A stretch of DNA of 13,673 nt from an uncultured Sutterella sp. (GTDB lineage: Bacteria > Pseudomonadota > Gammaproteobacteria > Burkholderiales > Burkholderiaceae_F): assembly GCA_934255515.1 (NCBI GenBank), contig CAKQON010000046.1:1-13673 (forward strand). Direction: 5' to 3'. The translations under genes and the position numbers were made by a program. Below the pieces are notes generated by a model. The model had not been told where the DNA came from. It worked only from the letters and a program-made list of their open reading frames with translations, and made no database searches. Shown here in pieces: positions 1-6,238 of this stretch; the stretch's first letter is position 1, and the number at the start of each line of letters is the position of its first letter.

Positions 1-107
1 TCGAGATACGAGATTGGCTTTTCGCTCTTAGCTTTGCGGTCATTCTGCAGCTCAAGGGCTTTGTTGAACACGGCGCGCCGGCTGCCGTCCGCTACGAAAT
101 CCGTTAA
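1..107 (+). CDS. C-terminal end of an unidentified protein (5' end outside window)
   Basis: A reading frame open from the window edge ends at TAA 105-107 and encodes about 34 residues. It runs from a hydrophobic stretch (WLFALSFAVILQL) to a basic end (AVRYEIR). A strong + strand terminator follows about 65 bp downstream, as expected at the end of a real gene. The fragment is too short to identify. The hydrophobic part could be a membrane segment or a buried helix. No function is proposed. Confidence 0.45.
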   Translation, partial: EIRDWLFALSFAVILQLKGFVEHGAPAAVRYEIR

Positions 108-171
108 GCGTCTCTACATGAAGACCCGAGCCTCCCCGGGCGCCTCATGAGAGTGCCGAAACTCCCGCATC

Positions 172-200
172 TGCCTTCCGGTTCTCCGGAAGGCATTTTT
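172..200 (+). terminator. Rho-independent terminator
   Basis: Perfect 10-bp stem (TGCCTTCCGG / CCGGAAGGCA) with a TTCT loop, followed directly by five T on the + strand. The T-run side shows that it ends + strand transcription, i.e. the gene finishing at 107. On the - strand, where mutM ends at 226, the hairpin is not followed by T, so it should act poorly for mutM. Confidence 0.85.
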
Positions 201-225
201 CTGAAATTGCAAATCAGGCAGGACT

Positions 226-1053
226 TCAGTGCTGGCAGTGCGGACAGAAAAAGGTCGACCGACCGCCCTGCTCGATTCTTTTGACCTTCCCGCCGCACTT
301 CGGGCAGTTTCCACCTTCCCGGCCATAGACCGCGCACGCGAGCGGGAACCACCCGGTCTCGCCCTCGGGTCCGTGGAAGTCGTGCAGTGTCGAGCCGCCC
401 GAGGCGATTGCCTTCGAGAGCACGTCCCGGATGGCGGCAAGGAGCTTCTCAGCGCGTTCCGCGGAAATCCGGTCGGCGCGCCTCGTCGGCCGGATCCCGG
501 CCTCAAAGAGCGCCTCGCTCGAATAGATGTTGCCGCAGCCGACGACGACTGTCCCCGAGAGGAGCACTTCCTTAACGGGCCTCGATGTTTTCTTCAATTC
601 CGAGAGGAACCAGGAAGGCGTGACGGCTTCGTCCCAGGGCTCTTTCCCGAGACTCCGGAGCGGCTCCTCGTCATAGGGATCCCTCTCAAACCAGCGGAAG
701 TCGCCGAAGCGCCGCGGATCGGTATAGCGGAGCACCGTATCGCCGAAATCGATGTCGATGTGGTCGTGCCGATGGGGTTCGGGCGCAGGCGCCGGCCAGA
801 TCCTCCAGGAGCCGCTCATCCCCATGTGCGTGACGAGCCACGCTCTTTTCCCGTCCTTTCCTTCGAAAGTCCAGACGAGATACTTCGCACGGCGCCCGAG
901 GCTCACGAGCTTTTTCCCGGAGAGGCACTCCGCAAGATCGGGCACAGGCGACCGGAGCTTCGGCACGCGCACAAGGGCTCCCGTCACAACCTTTCCGACC
1001 ACGGCGGGCGCGAGGCCGCGCCGCGTCACTTCAACTTCAGGGAGTTCCGGCAT
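226..1053 (-). CDS. mutM: Formamidopyrimidine-DNA glycosylase (Fpg/MutM)
   Basis: Bifunctional DNA glycosylase/AP lyase of base excision repair that removes 8-oxoguanine and formamidopyrimidines from DNA in the cytoplasm. The 275 residues match the family's usual length. The start is fixed by the N-terminus MPELPEVE: Pro2, exposed after Met removal, is the catalytic nucleophile and Glu3 assists. Lys57 lies in SLGRRAK, matching the conserved DNA-contacting lysine. The conserved helix segment reads VVVGCGNIYSSEALF. A C-terminal zinc finger has C250-x2-C253-x16-C270-x2-C273 with Arg265 in the finger loop. A GGAGG lies 12 nt before the ATG, a rather long spacing. It is 119 bp downstream of bcsG on the same strand and may be partly read from the bcs transcript, but nothing links it to cellulose. 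All key residues are present, so it is probably active. Confidence 0.97.
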   Translation of the reverse strand: MPELPEVEVTRRGLAPAVVGKVVTGALVRVPKLRSPVPDLAECLSGKKLVSLGRRAKYLVWTFEGKDGKRAWLVTHMGMSGSWRIWPAPAPEPHRHDHIDIDFGDTVLRYTDPRRFGDFRWFERDPYDEEPLRSLGKEPWDEAVTPSWFLSELKKTSRPVKEVLLSGTVVVGCGNIYSSEALFEAGIRPTRRADRISAERAEKLLAAIRDVLSKAIASGGSTLHDFHGPEGETGWFPLACAVYGREGGNCPKCGGKVKRIEQGGRSTFFCPHCQH

Positions 1054-1102
1054 GACTTGAATATTCCTCCAGGCATTCGATCCGCTAAGAAATCTTATGC
1101 GA

Positions 1103-1138
1103 AGGCCGGCGCCCGCCCGAAGGGAAAGCTGCCGGCCT
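1103..1138. repeat. Inverted repeat between bcsG and mutM
   Basis: Perfect 8-bp GC-rich arms (AGGCCGGC 1103-1110 and GCCGGCCT 1131-1138) around a 20-nt loop. It lies in the 119-bp gap after bcsG. On the - strand no T-run follows, so it is not a standard terminator. It might attenuate read-through into mutM or protect the bcs mRNA 3' end; both are inference. Confidence 0.4.
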
Positions 1139-1172
1139 CTTCATTTCTGAAAGGTCCTTCCGACCGGGCTTG

Positions 1173-2843
1173 TCAGCCGCCGTAAGGCTTCCAGTCCTCG
1201 TCGTTTCTTCTCAGATACTCGACGTCCTTCAGTTCAAGGATCTTCGCCTGCCCGTTTTCAGAAACCCGGTGGGTTTCGGGAAGGTTCTGGACGAGTTCCT
1301 CAAGCTGAACGGCGCCGCCCGATTTCGAAAAGAAGTTCTTTTCAATCGTGCGGCCGATGAGGGACGTGAGCGCAAGGTAGCTCGAATCGCCCGTCACGTG
1401 AATCGGCTGCTCAGGGAGTCCGCGTACCCCCACGAACTTCACCATGGTCGGCACTTCCGTGATGCGAAGCGTCGGGATGTCGCGCAGGCGCGGCGCCTGA
1501 ATGCGGTCGCCTCTGACGGCGGCACCGTGTTCAGGCACGAACACGATCATCACGCGGCGGCGCGTGCGCTCGAGCTCGCGGATGAAGGTGTTGATGTCGT
1601 CGAACATCCGCTGCGCGCGGGGCTTGAACGCTTCCGAGCGTCCGTGGCGCGGGAGGCGGTTGCCGTCATGAAGCGAAATGAGGTTCATGAAGGTGACGCT
1701 TCTCTTTTCCTTCGCGCGTGCAGTCGTGCGCTGCCAGAAGCGAAGGAGCGCGAGCGTATCGGCGAGCTCCTCATCGTCAAAGCCCATGTAGCGGATCGGA
1801 ATCGGCTGACCCTTGCTTTCAAGCGGCGCAGAAAGGCCCGTCTTGTCGCGCAGAACCTGAAGGAAGTCATCGTATTCACCCGTATGGTCCATCATGACGT
1901 GCTGCGAGAAGCCCAAAGCACCCAGGCGGTTGAGCGTTTCGCATTCGGTCCGCCTTTCCCCGTAGAGGTCGTTGTGCGAGGGCTGACCGCACGCGCCCGT
2001 CAAAAGCCTCAGCGCCGCAGGGCCGGAATAGGACGTCGCGGAATTGAAGTTGTCGAAGCGGATGTTGAAGCGCGAAAAGAGAGGATGATTCTCGAGCTGC
2101 GACGCGGCGAGATCGTCGTTCGAAAGCGAGCAGATGTTGAGCAGCAGAATGTCGAAGGGCGTGTCCTTTTCCGGAATCCCGGTCGGGAATTCTGCGCGGC
2201 GCTCCTTTTCATAGGCAAGGAACGCTTCGTACCATTCCTTCACGGTCTTGCTGTCCGACACCGCCAGATTCTTCCCGCCGGGAGCGCCCCCGTCCGCCGC
2301 AGCGACGATGGAATTGTCCTCGCCGGCGTCCTTCGCAAAAAAGGCGTCCACCACCGGCGTCACTGTCATGCCGATGAAGCAGCAGAGCGTGACGAAGGTG
2401 ATGCGGATCGTGTTCCTGAGAAGCACGTAGAGAATGATGCCGAGCGCGCCGCAGCCGACCATCTGCCAGTTGATGAAGTCGAGCGCAAGTTCGAGGATGT
2501 AGTTCCACGAGAACCCGACAATGTTGCCGGCGTTCGCCGTAATGCTTTCAATCCCGGGGAGCCAGCTTTCGCTCCAGAGGAGCATGAAGGCGCAGACGAT
2601 GCCGGCTGCGCCGCGCAGGAACCGCAGGATTCCGGAGCGGAGCGGAATGAGAAGCGCGGCAATGAAGAGCGCATTCCAGAGGGGCAAGAGATTGAGGTAT
2701 CCCGCCCAGGCAAGTCCGAACTTCGCGAGGAAGTAGAGATTCCAGACCCCGAGGCCCGTAATGGGCAGGATCAGGCCGTCGGCAGTTGCCGTGCGTCCGC
2801 CCGGGGACGGGGCCTTGGGGTCGATCGTTTTTTCCTGAGTCAT
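1173..2843 (-). CDS. bcsG: Cellulose phosphoethanolamine transferase BcsG
   Basis: Inner-membrane enzyme of the alkaline phosphatase-like superfamily. It transfers phosphoethanolamine from phosphatidylethanolamine to glucose residues of nascent cellulose in the periplasm. The 556 residues are close to the 559 of E. coli BcsG. Roughly five hydrophobic segments fall between residues 28 and 168, followed by a soluble catalytic domain from about 195. The family's zinc and nucleophile residues are visible: Cys238 in LLLNICSLS, Ser273 in SATSYSGPAALRLL (35 residues after the Cys, as C243/S278 in E. coli), and Glu438-His439 in VFVPEHG. Its ATG overlaps the bcsZ stop (TAATG), so translation is coupled. 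It is the last gene of the bcs cluster. Its presence points to phosphoethanolamine-modified cellulose, although the usual partners bcsE and bcsF are not nearby. Confidence 0.94.
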   Translation of the reverse strand: MTQEKTIDPKAPSPGGRTATADGLILPITGLGVWNLYFLAKFGLAWAGYLNLLPLWNALFIAALLIPLRSGILRFLRGAAGIVCAFMLLWSESWLPGIESITANAGNIVGFSWNYILELALDFINWQMVGCGALGIILYVLLRNTIRITFVTLCCFIGMTVTPVVDAFFAKDAGEDNSIVAAADGGAPGGKNLAVSDSKTVKEWYEAFLAYEKERRAEFPTGIPEKDTPFDILLLNICSLSNDDLAASQLENHPLFSRFNIRFDNFNSATSYSGPAALRLLTGACGQPSHNDLYGERRTECETLNRLGALGFSQHVMMDHTGEYDDFLQVLRDKTGLSAPLESKGQPIPIRYMGFDDEELADTLALLRFWQRTTARAKEKRSVTFMNLISLHDGNRLPRHGRSEAFKPRAQRMFDDINTFIRELERTRRRVMIVFVPEHGAAVRGDRIQAPRLRDIPTLRITEVPTMVKFVGVRGLPEQPIHVTGDSSYLALTSLIGRTIEKNFFSKSGGAVQLEELVQNLPETHRVSENGQAKILELKDVEYLRRNDEDWKPYGG

Positions 2844-3946
2844 TATTTCTGCGCCTCTGCCATGCGGATCACGAGGCGGCCGTCGCGGTCGAAGAGGAAT
2901 CGCCCTTCGTCAAAGCCGAGTCCGTAAAGAACAAGAACGTTCCCGTAGTAGCGGTCCCTGCTCACGCCTTCGGCCGAGAGCACCGTGCGGATGAGGCCCG
3001 CCGTGCGGTCATTGCCGAGAAGCGAAAGGAGGCAGGCGCCGAAGTATGCCGGCCCCGGTGCCTCGACGTCCGCCGTGACGACATTCACCTTTTCAGGCGG
3101 GAAGTTGAGCTTCCTCGTCGCATCCACCATCGGCTGGAAGCGTTCGACGAGCGGGAAGCGCCCCGGATCCTCGGGCGACATCATGCCGGCCCACATGTAG
3201 GTGCGGATGGCGTTGTAGCTCCCTTCAGTGTAGTCAGTCGCATCAGGCGTCACGAGCCGTCCCTGGTTCGTGAAGCTCGCCCATTCGGGAGCAAAGCCCG
3301 ACGGGGCGGAGCGCAGAAGCATCCTGAGGGAGCCGTCGTAGACATCCGTCCAGTAAGCGTCCTCGAGCGCAAAGCGGCGAAGAATGAAGAGCGGGTAGTA
3401 GCTGGGATTCAGCTTCACCGTCCCGTTCTTGTCCTCAAACCCCACGCGTCCGGGAAGAATCACTTTCCCGAGATTCTCAACATCGCGCACTTCCTTCTTG
3501 AGGAGCTCGAGCATCGCGCGGCCCTTCGCCGTGTATTCGCTCTTATTCCAGAGACGTCCGGCCTCGAGGTAGCACCAGGCAATCCACATGTCGCTGTCGG
3601 CGGCATTGTTGGTGTCGATGACGCCCCAGGCGTTCCTGTCCCCGGCCCTGGTCTGCCCCCAGAGCCAGGAAGGAAGCGCCTTCGTGATGTCGCCCGCGGA
3701 GAGGTTCTTTTCCGTCCAGTCGGAGAGTTGAGCGAAAGTCGTCCGGTCGTTCGCGACGAGCGCGAAGAAGAGCGCGTAGGACTGCCCTTCGCTCGTCGTG
3801 ATGCGTCTCGAATCGGAATAGTCGACCACGCGAGCGGTCTCAATATTGGAAGCCTTAAAGTCGTCCCAGAGCTTCCAGGCGTTTGCCGGGAGCGCCTGAA
3901 GCGCGAGCGCCGCGGCAAAAACGCTCATTAAAAGGGTCTTTTTCAT
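2843..3946 (-). CDS. bcsZ: Periplasmic GH8 endoglucanase BcsZ with an altered catalytic base
   Basis: Glycoside hydrolase family 8 endo-beta-1,4-glucanase that trims cellulose in the periplasm during synthesis. It has 367 residues (E. coli 368). A signal peptide is evident: basic MKK, a hydrophobic core, and ANA before a likely cleavage after residue 23. The general acid is Glu53 in TTSEGQSYALFFALVAND, equivalent to E. coli E55. Substrate-binding Asp117 and Asp119 lie in DTNNAADSDMW. The general base position (E. coli D243, in SSYDAIR) is Asn245 here, in EGSYNAIRTYMW; the codon is AAC. By analogy with E. coli the enzyme should be strongly impaired unless another acid, such as Asp238 or Glu241 just upstream, substitutes. 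The start follows GGAAGGAG with 6-nt spacing, and the ATG overlaps the bcsB stop (TGATG). The rest of the domain is well preserved, so this is not gross decay. Confidence 0.93.
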   Translation of the reverse strand: MKKTLLMSVFAAALALQALPANAWKLWDDFKASNIETARVVDYSDSRRITTSEGQSYALFFALVANDRTTFAQLSDWTEKNLSAGDITKALPSWLWGQTRAGDRNAWGVIDTNNAADSDMWIAWCYLEAGRLWNKSEYTAKGRAMLELLKKEVRDVENLGKVILPGRVGFEDKNGTVKLNPSYYPLFILRRFALEDAYWTDVYDGSLRMLLRSAPSGFAPEWASFTNQGRLVTPDATDYTEGSYNAIRTYMWAGMMSPEDPGRFPLVERFQPMVDATRKLNFPPEKVNVVTADVEAPGPAYFGACLLSLLGNDRTAGLIRTVLSAEGVSRDRYYGNVLVLYGLGFDEGRFLFDRDGRLVIRMAEAQK

Positions 3947-6180
3947 CAGGCTCTCCTTCCAACCCAGCGGCGCATGAAGACGAAGGCGGCAAAGCCGATC
4001 ACGAGGGCCGATACGAGCGCGCAGACAACGAGCCAGCCCGGATGACGCGAGAGCCGCATCCAGACGCGGTGGTACCAGGGGAGGTCGCCCACGACATAGC
4101 GGTCGCCAACGGAGAATTCCGCGACGTTCCCCGGACTCACGACGGCGACCGTGCCGCCCACGTTGTTGAGGTCGCCCGGCTTCACAAGGCGGGAATTGAG
4201 TTCGAGCGAGCTCGCAGGGCCTTCCGAAAGAAGCGCCACCACGGAGCGGCCGGACTTGAGCGGCGACTCAAGCCCCACGACGGCGGCAACGGGTTCGGCA
4301 AGCACCTTCGCTTCAGGCGCCGGGAAGACGTCGCCGGGCTTTCTCGCGCGGATCGCTTCCTCAACATGCGCCTGGAGGTCAGCGGCATTTTCCGCATTGA
4401 TGTCGCTCATGCGCGTAACGACGCGGCCGATCGCGAGAATGTCGCGCTCGGACGCCGCCGGGTCATTGGCGCTCGAGACCACCCGAACCTTGTCGGCAAC
4501 GCCGCCAGTGACGGCGGAGAGGCGCCCCACGGCATTGAGCATCGTCGAGACCTCATCCGCCGAAGCGCCGTCCGAAATCAGAACGGCCGTCTGAGAGAGG
4601 TCCGCAAACTTCGTAAAGGGATAGCCGCTCTGGAAGAAGAGCTTCAGATTCGGCATTCTCGCCTGGTGCCAAAGCCCCTCAAGGCGAATGGTCGACGTGG
4701 GCTCCACCTCCATCTGATGCGGGAGTATCATGATCGACTTGCAGTTTTCAGGCGACCCGCCCTCGGCGATGCGCTCGTAGTCGACGGCGAACGCGAGCAC
4801 GTTCTGCGTCATGAGGGCAAGCGACCCCGCCGGATTATCCGTAATCGCGCCGTAGAAGCCCGGAAGCGCAATCACGCGCTCGCCCCGGCCGTCCTTCGCC
4901 GCCATCGGATCGGAATCGATGAGAGAGCCGTTGAGGAACGCCCGGAACTGCGCCGTTTCGCCCGTCATGGGCTTCGTGCTACGGTAGCGGACATTGAGAA
5001 TCAGGTTGGCGTTCCCCGTCATGTAGAGGTCGGGCGGAAGCCGCACCGGAAGCTGCACCGGCGGCATGCTGTAGCCGCGGCTCGTGAGCTGTCCCGGATA
5101 TTCCATGAGCTTCGAGAAGGGAACGGTCTTCCCGACGGGAACCCAGTTGGGCGCATCGTAGGCGTCGCGGGCGGGCGCTTCCTTGAGCGCCCCCGGACGG
5201 AAGACGTCGCCGATCATGACGTTCCCCTCGCGCACGAGGGCCTTAGCCGCCGTGAGGAGATCCGCCTCATCGCGCCCGGCAATCACGAGCATCTTGGCCG
5301 AGAGGCTTCCCGGAGCATCGGCAATCGAAACCTGGGGCCCCTCAACCTTCGGGAAGCCGGCGAGGAAATTCGGTCTCTTGTCGTTCGTCGCAAAGACGAC
5401 GAAATGCTGCGGTCCGGGGAGCGCATTGTAGAAAACGGGAAAGTCCGCGCCGCGCCAGTTGGTCATGCGGCCCGTCCAGCTCGCGAGAATCGCCGCGGCT
5501 TCCTTCGTCCTTGCGTCCGGAGCTTCCGGGAAGACGAAGGGAAGCTTCGTCGCCTCCATCGTATTCGTGTCGACGAAGGGTAGAGGCAGCTTCGTCATGT
5601 CGTTTGCGAGACGAATGCTCGACTTCTCGAGCACGAGGGTGCTTTCGTTTGAAATGTCGAGCCAGAGCGATTCGTCGGCCGGATTCTCGCAGACGGACTT
5701 GATGTGGCCGATGAATTCAATCGAAATCTGGTTGCGGGAATTGAGCGCCTTGGGGTTGAGCGGCACCGAAAGCTTCGCGGGCGTCCCGATCATTTCCTTC
5801 GTCAGATTGACGGACTGCTGCAGAACGCCGTTCACCAAGAAGTTGAGCTGCGAAACCTGAGGCAGCACGGAAGCGGAAACCGTGAAGGCAAGATCAAGGG
5901 ACGCACGCGAAACAACCTCGTCCGCGCGCACGCCGAAATCGAAGAACTGCATGCGGGAGAGCCCCGAGAGCCTCACCGAGCGCGCCTGGCCGCCCGGAAC
6001 GAGTCCGATGAGAGGCGCCTTTTCGATGCGGCTGCCGGCGACGTCCGTGCGCCACACGGGCTGCGGGGGTTCCTGCGTCTGCGCTGGAGCCGCCGCGGCA
6101 GCTGAAATGCCTGAGCACCCGAGCGCGAGCGCAAGGAGGCAGCTTCTGCCTAATGCGTCGATTTCCATCTTCAGAGTCAT
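3946..6180 (-). CDS. bcsB: Cellulose synthase periplasmic subunit BcsB
   Basis: Periplasmic, membrane-anchored partner of BcsA that is needed for synthase activity and guides the glucan across the periplasm. At 744 residues it is slightly shorter than E. coli BcsB (779). A signal peptide ends near residue 31 (run of Ala). Alternating carbohydrate-binding and flavodoxin-like domains follow. Family landmarks include FDFGVRADEVV (80-90), HIKSVCENP (159-167) and MPNLKLFFQSGYPFTKFADL (509-528). A C-terminal transmembrane helix at about 715-736 is followed by basic residues (RRWVGRR), the anchor that packs against BcsA. Cys164 and Cys480 may pair. The start is uncertain: AAGG directly abuts the first ATG, whereas the in-frame ATG at residue 5 (6168) has it 12 nt upstream. 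A 58-nt AT-rich gap separates it from bcsA; the stop overlaps the bcsZ start. Confidence 0.94.
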   Translation of the reverse strand: MTLKMEIDALGRSCLLALALGCSGISAAAAAPAQTQEPPQPVWRTDVAGSRIEKAPLIGLVPGGQARSVRLSGLSRMQFFDFGVRADEVVSRASLDLAFTVSASVLPQVSQLNFLVNGVLQQSVNLTKEMIGTPAKLSVPLNPKALNSRNQISIEFIGHIKSVCENPADESLWLDISNESTLVLEKSSIRLANDMTKLPLPFVDTNTMEATKLPFVFPEAPDARTKEAAAILASWTGRMTNWRGADFPVFYNALPGPQHFVVFATNDKRPNFLAGFPKVEGPQVSIADAPGSLSAKMLVIAGRDEADLLTAAKALVREGNVMIGDVFRPGALKEAPARDAYDAPNWVPVGKTVPFSKLMEYPGQLTSRGYSMPPVQLPVRLPPDLYMTGNANLILNVRYRSTKPMTGETAQFRAFLNGSLIDSDPMAAKDGRGERVIALPGFYGAITDNPAGSLALMTQNVLAFAVDYERIAEGGSPENCKSIMILPHQMEVEPTSTIRLEGLWHQARMPNLKLFFQSGYPFTKFADLSQTAVLISDGASADEVSTMLNAVGRLSAVTGGVADKVRVVSSANDPAASERDILAIGRVVTRMSDINAENAADLQAHVEEAIRARKPGDVFPAPEAKVLAEPVAAVVGLESPLKSGRSVVALLSEGPASSLELNSRLVKPGDLNNVGGTVAVVSPGNVAEFSVGDRYVVGDLPWYHRVWMRLSRHPGWLVVCALVSALVIGFAAFVFMRRWVGRRA
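3953..3960 (-). promoter_or_regulatory. Ribosome binding site of bcsZ
   Basis: GGAAGGAG inside the last codons of bcsB, 6 nt before the bcsZ ATG at 3946. It supports the annotated start and efficient re-initiation after bcsB. Confidence 0.7.
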
Positions 6181-6238
6181 CCTTAATTGTCCGTTTACTT
6201 TCTAATTTTATTGATTTTTATGAATTCTTTTCTTCTCT

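Noticed and set aside
1170..5583. Long + strand frames opposite bcsG, bcsZ and bcsB (585, 381 and 566 codons)
   Set aside because: They are antisense shadows produced by the high third-position GC of the bcs genes. Their translations are Arg/Glu/His-rich with no recognisable domains, and they lack ribosome binding sites, whereas the opposite strand encodes clear family members.
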